Source of the DNA: Nitrospinaceae bacterium | GTDB lineage: Bacteria > Nitrospinota > Nitrospinia > Nitrospinales > VA-1 | Assembly (NCBI GenBank): GCA_029261455.1 | Contig: JAJDBH010000072.1 | Span: 1 to 39,177 of the forward strand | DNA: 39,177 nucleotides | Reading direction: 5' to 3' | In this document: piece after piece, positions 24,757-33,748 of the stretch | Numbering within the stretch: position 1 is the first letter of the stretch | Layout of the letters: each line of letters opens with the position of its first letter | Notes under the pieces: model-generated | Told to the model about the DNA's origin: nothing | The model's database searches: none | The model's input: the letters and a program-made list of their open reading frames with translations, nothing else | Translations under genes and position numbers: made by a program

Positions 24757-25035
24757 ATGGCATTTATTTTGTTCATGATCGGCTTCGCCCTGGTTCTAGT
24801 GTTAATACTCTGGATGATTTTTCGTCCGAAAAAACCCCAGCCCACAAAAAAAACCAAACGACAACCAAAAAAAATACCAGCAAAAACAAAAACACCTGCC
24901 ACAGAGAAAGCCGCATTAAACTCTGAACCAGAAGTTCCAAGCGATGAATATATGAAAGTAATTGCTACGGAGTTAATGAAAAAGAATCCGGAAATAGTCA
25001 GCCATGTGGTGAAGCAGTGGCTGCGTAAACGCTGA
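24757..25035 (+). CDS. Small bitopic membrane protein with FliF-like C-terminal tail
   Basis: A 92-residue protein: one N-terminal transmembrane helix (about 3-22, FILFMIGFALVLVLILWMIF), a Lys/Pro/Thr-rich cytoplasmic linker (25-60) and a C-terminal amphipathic helix pair (about 66-92, IATELMKKNPEIVSHVVKQWL). The last motif resembles the FliG-binding tail of the flagellar MS-ring protein FliF, where an NPE..A..I..W pattern occurs; that is a resemblance by eye only. The ATG at 24757 with GAGGAA (24743-24748) is preferred to the TTG at 24751. It follows the DnaJ stop by 2 bp, so translation is probably coupled. No other flagellar gene is near. Function unknown. Confidence 0.75.
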   Translation: MAFILFMIGFALVLVLILWMIFRPKKPQPTKKTKRQPKKIPAKTKTPATEKAALNSEPEVPSDEYMKVIATELMKKNPEIVSHVVKQWLRKR

Positions 25036-25038
25036 GGC

Positions 25039-25794
25039 TTAACCCTTGCGGGCTCTTACTTCCGCCGCATGGGCTTTTGCCCTTTTAAGCATTGCAGATC
25101 TTTCCTCTGAGGAAAAGTCTGTTCGGGGGACAGGTTTTGGGGCTCCTCCGGAAGTCTTAGGTGCTGCCTTGGCAGCAGGTGCGGCTTCCGTAGGTGCTTC
25201 TGCTGGTTGCGCCGATTCTTCCTTGGGTGCAGACGCCTTAGTTCCAGGCTTAACAGACGACGCCTCTCCTTCTATTCGAATTAATCGCATTGAAGACCAG
25301 ACATCCGTAGTGGGATAGTCCGTATCCACACCAATCTTCAAATCCATTCGGATAATTTTTTCATCGGAACACTCGGTGATCCAAGTATTGGATGCGCCGA
25401 AAGGTGCAAATATAGAGTCAATGGGATAAGTCGTTCCATTTTTATCTACCAAGGATTTCACACCGGTCTTATCGAAAAGAGACAACGCTTCTTTCTTGTT
25501 CGGGATTCGCCAATTATCGTAACCACCAAACTTGTCTTTATTTTCGTTGACCCAGTCCACATATTGACTGTGGTCGAACCAAGTATAAAATTTTCTCATA
25601 TCCAACCAGGCATCGGTCTTCTTCCACATATAACCGGTATTGGGGTCAGTGATGGTTCCATCACCATTATCGACAAGGGGTTCACCTACTGGCCCAGCCT
25701 TTTTGGCGGCCTCTGCCTTTTTGGCAGCTGCTAGTTTAGCCTTTTCAGCTGGCGATAAAGCTGTGGCTTCTGAAGAAGGGGGTGTGTCTGACAT
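25039..25794 (-). CDS. DUF1566 (Lcl-like) domain protein with low-complexity tails
   Basis: A 251-residue protein. A DUF1566 domain spans about residues 37-180: GDGTITDPNTGYMWKK at its start, then the conserved YDNWRIPNKKEALSLF block and a WSSMRLIRI end. Both flanks are low complexity: an Ala/Lys-rich N-terminus (residues 1-35) and a Pro/Ala/Glu-rich C-terminus (180-251) ending in basic helix LKRAKAHAAEVRARKG. DUF1566 proteins are often exported lectin-like or adhesive; here there is no signal peptide, so it appears cytoplasmic. The gene starts 3 bp after the stop of the 93-residue gene upstream, with GAGG before its ATG, so the pair forms an operon. It converges on the 24757 gene (3 bp between stops). 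The function is unknown. Confidence 0.82.
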   Translation of the reverse strand: MSDTPPSSEATALSPAEKAKLAAAKKAEAAKKAGPVGEPLVDNGDGTITDPNTGYMWKKTDAWLDMRKFYTWFDHSQYVDWVNENKDKFGGYDNWRIPNKKEALSLFDKTGVKSLVDKNGTTYPIDSIFAPFGASNTWITECSDEKIIRMDLKIGVDTDYPTTDVWSSMRLIRIEGEASSVKPGTKASAPKEESAQPAEAPTEAAPAAKAAPKTSGGAPKPVPRTDFSSEERSAMLKRAKAHAAEVRARKG

Positions 25795-25796
25795 AC

Positions 25797-26078
25797 TTAG
25801 CCTCTATGAACCGAAGAAGGTTCTATACCTTCTAAAATATCATTCAAATCTTTTCCTGTGTCGGTAAGATCTTTCAGTATCTCACCAAGTCTGGTCGCAG
25901 AGTATTCCTCTAACCGTAATTGGAAGTCCACTCTATAGTCTGCGGCATTTTTACGGATCCAATCCACAGCAACCTGCTCCTGAGTATCACAACTCATATT
26001 GGCGCATTTCTTATCCAACAGGTTAGTCTGGGATAACCTTATAATTTCGCAAATCAAATCTGCTTTGATCCTACTCAT
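25797..26078 (-). CDS. Hypothetical 93-residue protein
   Basis: An unrecognised small cytoplasmic protein, mostly helical in appearance, with three cysteines near the N-terminal third (C10, C25 and C30 in DLICEII, KKCANMSCD) and a C-terminal half rich in Leu, Glu and Asp (LEEYSATRLGEILKDLTDTG). No signal peptide or membrane segment. It is immediately followed by the DUF1566 gene, implying a functional pair. A TTAAAAT box lies about 10 nt before the start and there is no ribosome site, so the mRNA may be nearly leaderless. Confidence 0.7.
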   Translation of the reverse strand: MSRIKADLICEIIRLSQTNLLDKKCANMSCDTQEQVAVDWIRKNAADYRVDFQLRLEEYSATRLGEILKDLTDTGKDLNDILEGIEPSSVHRG

Positions 26079-26114
26079 ACTTAGATTTTAACACAAAATT
26101 TGACGGAAAATTAG

Positions 26115-26134
26115 CCCTTTAACCCTAAAAAGGG
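26115..26134 (-). terminator. Weak hairpin after the permease genes
   Basis: CCCTTT (26115-26120) and AAAGGG (26129-26134) can pair around an 8-nt loop, in the 231-bp gap between the DppC-type gene and the 93-residue gene, both on the minus strand. On the minus strand it is followed by CTAATTTTCC. It may end the permease transcript; the stem is short. Apart from this I see nothing in 26079-26309. Confidence 0.3.
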
Positions 26135-26309
26135 GCCACTCTATAACGGTTTTTCAGGCTTGTCAACGTGATATTTCCCGACCCCAATTACTTATTGATA
26201 TTTAGATAGTTACCCCCAATTTTTGAGCCTCGGACTGGTAACATTTCCATACACGATTTAATCAACTGAATTTTCAAGTATGAAATCCATTTTCTGAAGT
26301 AACGGATGC

Positions 26310-27131
26310 CTATAAAGTACCTTTAGAAGATCTAGGGTCAAGAACCTCCCTCAATCCATCCCCTAAGAAATTGAAAGACAAGATAGTCAAAAATATTGCC
26401 AACGAGGGAAACAAAATGAGGTGCGGATAAAACTTTATCGCTGTCCAACCATCATTGGCCAGAGTCCCCCAACTGCTGAATGGTGGAGCTATTCCCAGTC
26501 CTATAAAGCTCAAAGTCGACTCAGCCAAAATCGCCATGGGTATGCGAAAACTCAAGGTCACTATCAGTATGCCAAGAATATTAGGCAGAATTTCCCGCAC
26601 CAGTATCCTTGTAGGGCCTGCTCCCAAAGCACGAGCCGCCTGTATATATGGAAACTCCTTGATACGTAGAACTTCTCCGCGAACCAATCTGGCGACCGTG
26701 ACCCAGCTCACCAGCGACAACGCGACAAAAACCCCTGCCACCCCTCTCCCCATCAAAACAGTAATAAGAATAATCATCAACAGGTCAGGCAAAGCGAAAA
26801 CAACATCCACCAATCGCATCATCAGGTTGTCAGTTTTACCGCCAATATACGCCGAAATCGCCCCATAGATCGTTCCGATCAATAAAGCAAACAGGGTCGT
26901 AAAGACACCGATAAATAGCGACACTCGCGCGCCATAAATCATACGCGAAAGAAGATCGCGACCCAAACGGTCCGTGCCCATCCAATGTTCCAAACTGGGG
27001 AAAGCCAGAGTCTGCATCGTATCCTGCGTTTCGTAGGAATATGGCGCCACCCATGGGGCAAGTACCGCAACCGCTGAAACCATCAACAGGAAACCAGCAC
27101 TCAATTTGGATGTCAGAGAATATTTATTCAT
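26310..27131 (-). CDS. ABC transporter permease, DppC/OppC family
   Basis: A 273-residue inner-membrane permease of the dipeptide/oligopeptide/nickel class. It opens with the OppC_N helix (about 8-30, LSAGFLLMVSAVAVLAPWVAPY) and the motif HWMGTDRLGRDLLSRMIYGAR, followed by five more helices. The EAA loop that contacts the ATPase is QAARALGAGPTRILVREILPN. It ends with the family's GDGLREVLDPR. It starts 4 bp after the DppB-type gene, forming the usual B-C permease pair. No ATPase (D/F) or substrate-binding protein (A) gene is in the window, so the substrate is unknown. Confidence 0.93.
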   Translation of the reverse strand: MNKYSLTSKLSAGFLLMVSAVAVLAPWVAPYSYETQDTMQTLAFPSLEHWMGTDRLGRDLLSRMIYGARVSLFIGVFTTLFALLIGTIYGAISAYIGGKTDNLMMRLVDVVFALPDLLMIILITVLMGRGVAGVFVALSLVSWVTVARLVRGEVLRIKEFPYIQAARALGAGPTRILVREILPNILGILIVTLSFRIPMAILAESTLSFIGLGIAPPFSSWGTLANDGWTAIKFYPHLILFPSLAIFLTILSFNFLGDGLREVLDPRSSKGTL

Positions 27132-27135
27132 GCTC

Positions 27136-28053
27136 TTATTTTAAAGTCACTCTCGGGTCAAGCCAGCCATAAATCATATCCACCACCGTATTCGCGATCA
27201 CAATCAGCAAGGCATAAACCAGCGTCACCCCCATGATCAAGGGATAGTCCCTATTGGTCACAGCGGTGATGAAGAAACGGCCCATGCCAGGAATGGAAAA
27301 GATAAATTCGATCACAAAAGAACCGGTGACTAACCCAGCTGTCAGAGGGCCCATCACAGAAACAATCGGGTAGATGGAATTTATCAAAACATGTTTGAAC
27401 ATGATCACTGGCTCTGTCAGGCCCTTGGCTCGCGCGGTTCGAATATAGTCCGAGGACAAAACATCAAGAACCGTAGTTCGTGTGAGCCGGGCTACGTAAC
27501 CCGAAAAACCTGCTCCCAGTGCGAATGCGGGTAAAATCATGTGGCGGGGTCCTTCCCATAAAGCAGGGGGAAGCCAGTGCCAGTGATGGGAGAAGATCCA
27601 TACCGATATAGCCCCCAAAACAAAACTTGGAACCGAAATCCCCATCGCTGCGGCAAGTAGTACAGACCGATCCAGTAAAGAGTTCTTCCAATATGCCGAC
27701 ATCATCCCGGCAGGCACACCCAATCCCAAAACAACCACAACGGCGCACAGCCCTAAAACAAAAGAAACGGGAAATGTGTCACGGATGATATCTGAAACAT
27801 CCCGCCCTAAATATTTATAAGACGGCCCCAGATCACCCTGAACCAATTGCTTCATATACAAAAGGTATTGCAGGTGAACAGGCTTATCCAAGTGGTATTT
27901 AGCTTCTATATTGGCGATGATCTCTGGCGGAAGAATTTTTTCCGTATCAAACGGTCCACCGGGAACCCAGTGCATGATGAGAAAGGTAAGAGTCGCAACC
28001 GTGACCAGAACGGGTATCCCTAACAAAATTCGCCTGACAATAAAACGCAACAT
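27136..28053 (-). CDS. ABC transporter permease, DppB/OppB family
   Basis: A 305-residue inner-membrane permease partner of the DppC-type protein. MLRFIVRRILLGIPVLVTVA is the typical DppB first helix, and the ATG at 28053 is chosen for that reason over a GTG eight codons upstream. Conserved blocks include the PGGPFD segment, LDKPVHLQYLLYMKQLVQGDLG, and the EAA loop DYIRTARAKGLTEPVIMFKH. It ends NTVVDMIYGWLDPRVTL. It is divergent from the ubiD-family gene with a 140-bp gap. The operon appears to hold only the two permease subunits. Confidence 0.93.
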   Translation of the reverse strand: MLRFIVRRILLGIPVLVTVATLTFLIMHWVPGGPFDTEKILPPEIIANIEAKYHLDKPVHLQYLLYMKQLVQGDLGPSYKYLGRDVSDIIRDTFPVSFVLGLCAVVVVLGLGVPAGMMSAYWKNSLLDRSVLLAAAMGISVPSFVLGAISVWIFSHHWHWLPPALWEGPRHMILPAFALGAGFSGYVARLTRTTVLDVLSSDYIRTARAKGLTEPVIMFKHVLINSIYPIVSVMGPLTAGLVTGSFVIEFIFSIPGMGRFFITAVTNRDYPLIMGVTLVYALLIVIANTVVDMIYGWLDPRVTLK

Positions 28054-28118
28054 AAAGATGATTTTACCATATCCCACAACAATGCAAGAGAAACAGGTCG
28101 ATCACTTACCTTGCATCA

Positions 28119-28164
28119 AGTAGGATAAATAATTCCCTCCCTACCCCAGCCAGTAGGATATAAT
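28119..28164 (+). promoter_or_regulatory. ubiD-family promoter with direct repeat
   Basis: A perfect TATAAT (28159-28164) lies 30 bp before the ATG of the decarboxylase gene, but the -35 position holds CCTCCC. The 9-bp sequence AGTAGGATA occurs twice as a direct repeat (28119-28127 and 28152-28160), 33 bp apart or about three helical turns, the second copy running into the -10 box. This could be a site for a regulator that replaces the -35 contact. Only one pair of repeats supports this. Confidence 0.4.
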
Positions 28165-28193
28165 ACCAAGTCGTTTATTTAATTGGATGCTCC

Positions 28194-30008
28194 ATGAACT
28201 ACCCATCTCTAAGAGAATTCATAGACCGGTTGGAACGTGAGGGGGAACTGCTACGGATTAAAGAATCCGTTTCTCCCATTCTCGAAATCACGGAAATCAC
28301 CGACCGAGTCTCCAAGCAACCCGGTGGCGGCAAAGCTCTGCTGTTTGAAAACGTTGAAGGCAGTTCGATGCCGGTGCTAATTAACGCTTTTGGCAGTACC
28401 AAACGCATGAACATGGCTCTTGGGGTCCATAACATTGAAGATATTCCCAAAAGAATCGAACGCTATATAAAAATTCCACCACCCGCAACTCTATTGGACA
28501 AGGCAAAACTTTTGCCCATGCTTTTGCAGGCGGCACAGTTTCCACCCAAACTCGTCAAAACAGCTCATCCGCCCTGCCAGGAAGTCGTCCACCTGGATAA
28601 TGATATCGATTTGGGAGCGATACCAATTTTGCAATGCTGGCCTGAAGATGCAGGACGGTTCATCACCTTCCCCATCGTCATCAACCGCAGTGCTGACAAG
28701 AAAATTAGAAATGTTGGACTCTATCGCATGCAGGTGTATGACCGCAAAACTACCGCCATGCACTGGCATATTCATAAAGATGGAGCCCATTTTTTTCATG
28801 AATTCAAAAAACAGAACAAGATGATGGAAGTAGCAATCGCGTTAGGTGCTGACCCGGCATCTTGCTATTCCGCTTCTGCCCCCCTGCCCTACGGCATTGA
28901 TGAGTTTCTTCTGGCAGGTTTTATCCGCAAACAAAGCGTGCCTCTGGTGAAATGTAAAACGGTTGATCTCGAAGTCCCGGCCAATGCAGAAATTGTTTTA
29001 GAGGGATATATTGATCCTTCCGAGTTGCGACTGGAAGGCCCCTTCGGTGACCACACCGGCTATTACTCACAGGATGGGGATTATCCGGTTGTACACCTCA
29101 CCGCCATCACTCATCGCAAAGATCCCGTTTACTTGACCACTATCGTGGGCAAACCCCCTCAGGAAGATTTTTATCTGGGACGAGCCACCGAACGCATCTT
29201 TCTACCTCTGCTCAAAACCCAGCTACCTGAAATTGTCGACATGGATATGCCGGTCGAAGGCGTCTTCCACAATTGCGTCATTGTTTCTATCGACAAACGT
29301 TACCCCATGCAGTCCAGACGGGTGATGAGTGCCTTGTGGGGACTAGGACAAATGAGTTTCGTCAAGACCATCGTCACCGTTGATGCTGAAGTCAATGTTC
29401 ACGACTATGAAGCGATTGCAAAACGATTGCTCAGCACGGTGGACTTTGAAACCGACCTGTTTTTTTCAGAAGGAATTCTCGATGTTCTCAACCATGCCTC
29501 GGACCAGATGCTGTACGGTTCGAAACTTGGCATAGACCTAACCGCTAAAATAGAAGGTGAACCGGGGTATGGAAAAGCGGATCCTCCTCATGCTCATCCA
29601 ACCACCTTCCCAACACAAGAAGAAGTCATTGAGGCATTTCCTGAGGTCAAGGCGATTGCAGAAGTTCAAAACTCTATTCTGCTCGTAGCGCTGGATAAAA
29701 CCGAACCCAATCAAGGCGAGCAGTTTATCGACTCGTTTTTTGATCACCCCAATTTTTCTACAATAGAAATTGTCATCGTGCTGGAAGGCCATGTCGACCT
29801 CACAAATATCTCGATAGTGATGTGGAAGTTTTTCAACAACCTCGAACCAAAACGCGACTTTCATTTTGAAGATGAGCGCCTGGGAATTGATGTGACGCAA
29901 AAATTCCCCGAAGAAGGTTATCAGCAAAACTGGCCGGAGGAAATTGAAATGACTTCCGAGATTAAAAACAAGGTCGATATAAAGTGGGATAACCTTTTCA
30001 AAGGATAA
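28194..30008 (+). CDS. ubiD: UbiD-family prenylated-FMN decarboxylase
   Basis: A 604-residue UbiD-family enzyme, which removes carboxyl groups from aromatic or unsaturated acids using prenylated FMN made by UbiX. The start [22 protein letters not shown] and the block [19 protein letters not shown] are characteristic, as is [15 protein letters not shown]. The length (about 600 rather than about 490) matches the group annotated in menaquinone or futalosine pathways, so quinone synthesis is a good but not certain role. No ubiX or other quinone gene is in the window. uvrA begins 10 bp after its stop, suggesting one transcript. A weak TGGATG precedes the ATG. Confidence 0.88.
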   Translation: MNYPSLREFIDRLEREGELLRIKESVSPILEITEITDRVSKQPGGGKALLFENVEGSSMPVLINAFGSTKRMNMALGVHNIEDIPKRIERYIKIPPPATLLDKAKLLPMLLQAAQFPPKLVKTAHPPCQEVVHLDNDIDLGAIPILQCWPEDAGRFITFPIVINRSADKKIRNVGLYRMQVYDRKTTAMHWHIHKDGAHFFHEFKKQNKMMEVAIALGADPASCYSASAPLPYGIDEFLLAGFIRKQSVPLVKCKTVDLEVPANAEIVLEGYIDPSELRLEGPFGDHTGYYSQDGDYPVVHLTAITHRKDPVYLTTIVGKPPQEDFYLGRATERIFLPLLKTQLPEIVDMDMPVEGVFHNCVIVSIDKRYPMQSRRVMSALWGLGQMSFVKTIVTVDAEVNVHDYEAIAKRLLSTVDFETDLFFSEGILDVLNHASDQMLYGSKLGIDLTAKIEGEPGYGKADPPHAHPTTFPTQEEVIEAFPEVKAIAEVQNSILLVALDKTEPNQGEQFIDSFFDHPNFSTIEIVIVLEGHVDLTNISIVMWKFFNNLEPKRDFHFEDERLGIDVTQKFPEEGYQQNWPEEIEMTSEIKNKVDIKWDNLFKG

Positions 30009-30018
30009 TTGCCACATC

Positions 30019-32838
30019 ATGGCACTGGATCACATCACAATAAAAGGCGCAAGAGAACACAATCTTAAAAACCTAAACCTCAAACTGCCACGGGAAAAAC
30101 TAGTGGTGATAACAGGTTTGAGCGGTTCGGGAAAATCGTCCCTGGCTTTTGATACTATTTATGCCGAGGGACAGCGGCGATACGTTGAATCCCTTTCAGC
30201 CTATGCACGGCAATTTCTCCAATTGATGGAAAAGCCTGATGTCGACTCCATTGACGGGCTCTCTCCAGCCATCTCCATCGAGCAGAAGACATCCAGCAAA
30301 AACCCTCGTTCCACCGTTGGGACAGTCACAGAAATTTATGATTACCTGCGCCTGCTTTACGCCAGAGTAGGAAAAGTTTCCTGCTATGGTTGCGGGCGGC
30401 AAATAACTTCACAAACCGTACAGCACATCGTTGATCAGGTTCAATCTATCCCTGTCGGGAAAAAGGTGATGATTCTTTCACCTATAGCCAGGAACAAAAA
30501 GGGAGAGTTCAAAAAAGAAATTCAGAATATGAAGCGGAACGGGTTTGTGCGCGCACGTATCAACGGTGACGTTCGCTCCCTGGAAGAAGAAATTATTCTC
30601 GACAAAAAATTCAAGCACACACTTGAAACAGTAGTAGACAGACTGGTCATCAAAGAGAGTATGGGGAAACGGTTAGCCGACTCAGTGGAAACGGCACTCA
30701 AACATGGTGAAGGTTCACTGGTCGTAGCAATTCTTGATGATAAAAAAGAGGAATTATTATTCAGCGAAAAATTTGCTTGCAGCTATTGCAATATCAGCTA
30801 CCCGGAACTTGAACCACGTCTGTTCTCCTTTAATAACCCACAAGGAGCCTGTGCTCTGTGTGATGGATTGGGGATCAAAATGGTGATCGACCCTGATCTG
30901 GTCATTCCCGACCCCAAGCTTTCGGTTCGCGATGGCACGTTGAAGCCTTGGGAAAAGCGAAGCTCCATCTATTTCCACCAGATGCTGGATACGGTCGCCA
31001 GTCATTTCAAATTCAAACTCAACACCCCGTTTGAGAAGCTCCCAAAAAAAATTCAAGACATTCTATTATTCGGTTCCGGTGATGAGCCTGTTAAATATTA
31101 TTTTGAAAAAGACGGCAAAAAACAATTTTACACAGATACCTTCGATGGCGTTATCCCCGATCTTGAGAGACGTTACCGAGAAACTGACTCTGCATCAACA
31201 CGCGAAGAAATTACACGCTACATGCGTCCTCTTTCCTGTCAAAGCTGTGATGGCAACCGATTACGCAAAGAAGCTGTCGCGGTAAAAGTCGCCGATTTAA
31301 ATATTGTCGAGCTCACAAGATTCTCCATTGCTAAGGCCCATCAATTTTTTGATGAATTGAAACTGAGCAAACAAGAACATAATATCGCCCGCAGAATCGT
31401 CAAGGAAATTAAAGAGCGCTTAGGATTCCTTATCAATGTCGGATTGAATTATCTTTCGCTAGATCGCTCCTCGGGCACCCTGTCGGGCGGGGAAAGTCAA
31501 CGCATCCGCCTTGCTACTCAGATAGGCTCCAGCCTGATGGGAGTCCTTTATGTTCTTGATGAACCCAGTATTGGATTACACCAAAGGGATAATGATCGCC
31601 TGCTCAACACCCTGCTCCGCCTGCGTGACCTGGGTAACACTGTCATCGTTGTTGAGCATGATGAAGCAACCATCCGAGCCGCCGATTATGTAGTGGATAT
31701 AGGCCCTGGTGCAGGAGTGCATGGTGGCGAAGCTATTTTTGCAGGTACCCCAAAAGCCCTGCTCAAATCAAAAGATTCCCTGACGGGTCAATATCTAACA
31801 GGAAAAAGAAAGATCCCCATCCCTAAAACCAGACGCAAAGGCAATGGTAATACACTTGAGATTGTGGGTGCAAAAGAAAACAACCTGAAAGAAGTATCTG
31901 TGAAAATTCCTCTAGGCTGTTTCGTGTGCGTGACCGGTGTCTCAGGTTCAGGAAAGAGCACACTCACCATTGACATATTATACAAAGCTCTGGCCCGGCA
32001 CTTCTGGCACTCCCTTGATAAGCCAGGAGAATTCAAAACAATTCAAGGCATTCACTGGCTCGACAAAGTTATCGACATTGATCAGTCACCAATAGGAAGG
32101 ACACCCCGATCCAACCCTGCCACCTATACCGGCGTATTCACTCTTGTCCGGGAGTTATTTAGTCAGGTTCCCGAATCTCGAGCCCGTGGTTACAAGCCGG
32201 GGCGGTTCAGCTTTAATGTTAAAGGAGGGCGGTGTGAAACCTGTCAAGGTGATGGAGTGATCAAAGTGGAAATGCATTTTCTCCCCGACGTATTCGTCAC
32301 CTGCGAAGTTTGTCAGGGTAAACGCTTCAATCGTGAAACCCTTGAAATTCTTTATAAAGGAAAAAATATCGCCGATATATTAAATATGACTGCTGAGGAG
32401 GGCAAAGAGTTTTTCACCAACATCCCATCCATAAGAATCAAACTACAAACTATCACTGATGTTGGACTCGACTACATACGACTTGGACAACAAGCCACCA
32501 CACTGTCAGGAGGAGAAGCTCAAAGAGTCAAACTATCAAAAGAATTGAGCAAGCGCAGCACCGGTAGAACACTCTATATTCTGGACGAACCAACAACAGG
32601 GCTGCATTTTGCAGACATTGAACACCTGCTAAAAGTTCTCGACAAACTGGTGGAATCCGGAAATACGGTAGTCATCATTGAACACAATATGGAAGTGATT
32701 AAAACAGCCGATCATATCATTGATCTCGGGCCGGAAGGTGGAGAGGGAGGAGGCAAAGTGCTTGCAGAAGGTACACCTGAACAGGTCGCGAAAGTTAAAG
32801 CCTCTTACACTGGGAAATATTTAAAAGAGTACCTCTAG
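30019..32838 (+). CDS. uvrA: Excinuclease ABC subunit A
   Basis: DNA damage sensor of nucleotide excision repair; dimerises and loads UvrB. At 939 residues it is full length. ATPase half 1 has Walker [14 protein letters not shown] (about 31-43), UvrB-binding and insertion regions and Zn module CSYCNISYP ... CALCDG; its signature is [12 protein letters not shown]. Half 2 has Walker [14 protein letters not shown], the zinc finger CETCQGDG ... CEVCQG, and [15 protein letters not shown] with Walker [12 protein letters not shown]. It starts 10 bp after the ubiD-family gene. No uvrB or uvrC is seen and no LexA box was noticed. Confidence 0.97.
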   Translation: MALDHITIKGAREHNLKNLNLKLPREKLVVITGLSGSGKSSLAFDTIYAEGQRRYVESLSAYARQFLQLMEKPDVDSIDGLSPAISIEQKTSSKNPRSTVGTVTEIYDYLRLLYARVGKVSCYGCGRQITSQTVQHIVDQVQSIPVGKKVMILSPIARNKKGEFKKEIQNMKRNGFVRARINGDVRSLEEEIILDKKFKHTLETVVDRLVIKESMGKRLADSVETALKHGEGSLVVAILDDKKEELLFSEKFACSYCNISYPELEPRLFSFNNPQGACALCDGLGIKMVIDPDLVIPDPKLSVRDGTLKPWEKRSSIYFHQMLDTVASHFKFKLNTPFEKLPKKIQDILLFGSGDEPVKYYFEKDGKKQFYTDTFDGVIPDLERRYRETDSASTREEITRYMRPLSCQSCDGNRLRKEAVAVKVADLNIVELTRFSIAKAHQFFDELKLSKQEHNIARRIVKEIKERLGFLINVGLNYLSLDRSSGTLSGGESQRIRLATQIGSSLMGVLYVLDEPSIGLHQRDNDRLLNTLLRLRDLGNTVIVVEHDEATIRAADYVVDIGPGAGVHGGEAIFAGTPKALLKSKDSLTGQYLTGKRKIPIPKTRRKGNGNTLEIVGAKENNLKEVSVKIPLGCFVCVTGVSGSGKSTLTIDILYKALARHFWHSLDKPGEFKTIQGIHWLDKVIDIDQSPIGRTPRSNPATYTGVFTLVRELFSQVPESRARGYKPGRFSFNVKGGRCETCQGDGVIKVEMHFLPDVFVTCEVCQGKRFNRETLEILYKGKNIADILNMTAEEGKEFFTNIPSIRIKLQTITDVGLDYIRLGQQATTLSGGEAQRVKLSKELSKRSTGRTLYILDEPTTGLHFADIEHLLKVLDKLVESGNTVVIIEHNMEVIKTADHIIDLGPEGGEGGGKVLAEGTPEQVAKVKASYTGKYLKEYL

Positions 32839-32885
32839 TTTCCCTTTCCTTTCCCTCATCTTTAGTTACTCATTAAAATTTATCA

Positions 32886-32913
32886 TTGACAAAATCTTCA
32901 CTTCACATAATAC
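32886..32913 (+). promoter_or_regulatory. Promoter of the ArsR-family gene
   Basis: A perfect TTGACA (32886-32891), 16-nt spacer and TAATAC (32908-32913). Transcription would start at about 32920-32922, on the start codon itself, so the mRNA is likely leaderless. No ribosome binding site exists upstream of the ATG, in agreement. Confidence 0.55.
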
Positions 32914-32930
32914 TTAGCCAAATGGCTAAG
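32913..32930. promoter_or_regulatory. 18-bp palindrome over the ArsR start, candidate autoregulatory operator
   Basis: CTTAGCCA (32913-32920) and TGGCTAAG (32923-32930) are perfect inverted arms separated by AA. The ATG (32922-32924) lies inside. The site covers the end of the -10 box and the predicted transcription start, the expected place for an ArsR repressor to block its own promoter. Confidence 0.6.
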
Positions 32931-33260
32931 TTAATTGACAATCAATTGGATAATGTTTTCTTTGCTTTATCGCATCCTACGCGGCGACAAATGCTCGATA
33001 GACTTATTGATTCTGATCTTTCGGTGACAGAAATATCCAAGGGCTACAATAGCTCCGGGCCAACAATCAGTAAGCATCTACGGGTAATGGAAAGTGCGGG
33101 GTTGATACAGCGAACAAAACGAGGAAGGGTCAATTGGGTCAAATTAAAACCCGAACCTTTAAAGGGTGTAGGTGATTGGATGACCCAATATAAAAAGTTT
33201 TGGGATGTCAGTTTAAGCTCACTAGACACCTATTTGAATAAAATTTCAAAAAAGAAGTGA
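32922..33260 (+). CDS. ArsR-family transcriptional regulator
   Basis: A 112-residue winged-helix DNA-binding protein. HTH elements: FFALSHPTRRQMLDRLID, LSVTEISKGY, and the recognition helix SGPTISKHLRVMESAGLI, followed by the wing TKRGRVNWVKL. There are no metal-binding cysteines of the ArsR/SmtB type, and the C-terminal helix (KKFWDVSLSSLDTYL) is typical of the subgroup paired with AHSA1-type SRPBCC genes. A TTG start at 32886 is rejected since it falls on the -35 box; the ATG at 32922 with MAKLIDNQLDNVF is natural. The AHSA1 gene begins 1 bp after its stop. Probably represses itself and the following genes; the inducing signal is unknown. Confidence 0.88.
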   Translation: MAKLIDNQLDNVFFALSHPTRRQMLDRLIDSDLSVTEISKGYNSSGPTISKHLRVMESAGLIQRTKRGRVNWVKLKPEPLKGVGDWMTQYKKFWDVSLSSLDTYLNKISKKK

Positions 33261-33261
33261 C

Positions 33262-33708
33262 ATGAAAGAATATGAACAGTTAATTATTAGGAAAACTTTT
33301 AATCATCCCAGAGTGTTGGTTTTTCAGGCTTGGAGCCAACCTAACCATGTTTCAAACTGGCTATTCCCGGATTTAAATTGCCCTGTAACGATTGAAGAGT
33401 TTGATTTTACCGTTGGCGGAAACTATAGATTCGCATTTCATGGACCGGAACAAATGGATTTCGTTAAAGGTAAATACCAGATCATCGATCCACCCAGAAA
33501 GCTGGAATTTACCTGGGTCTGGGAAAAACCAACTCAAGATGCGGGAATCCACACGATTGTAACGATTGAGTTATCAGAAAATAATAATAGCACCGAACTA
33601 CTCCTTACCCAGAAAGCTTTTAGAAGCATAGAAATGTGTAACAGACATAAACTCGGTTGGGAGGGTGCCATCCATTTCCTTGAGTCCCATTTGGCCAAAA
33701 ACTCATAA
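33262..33708 (+). CDS. AHSA1-type SRPBCC domain protein
   Basis: A 148-residue soluble protein of the START/Bet v1-like (SRPBCC) fold, AHSA1 subfamily: it opens IIRKTFNHPRVLVFQAWSQP, has the W-LFPD segment, a GGNYRF strand, PPRKLEFTWVWE and the final long helix GWEGAIHFLESHL. The fold encloses a cavity for small hydrophobic ligands; no catalytic motif is evident. Start is 1 bp after the ArsR stop, so the two are co-transcribed and probably translationally coupled. This ArsR-AHSA1 pair is a common arrangement in bacteria; its ligand is generally unknown. Confidence 0.85.
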   Translation: MKEYEQLIIRKTFNHPRVLVFQAWSQPNHVSNWLFPDLNCPVTIEEFDFTVGGNYRFAFHGPEQMDFVKGKYQIIDPPRKLEFTWVWEKPTQDAGIHTIVTIELSENNNSTELLLTQKAFRSIEMCNRHKLGWEGAIHFLESHLAKNS

Positions 33709-33748
33709 AACAGGAAACAGGGAATCACTTTAATAAAGGAGGAAAAAA

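Noticed and set aside
32886-32921. Upstream TTG start for the ArsR gene
   Set aside because: The TTG is part of a perfect -35 box and the extra residues do not resemble the family.
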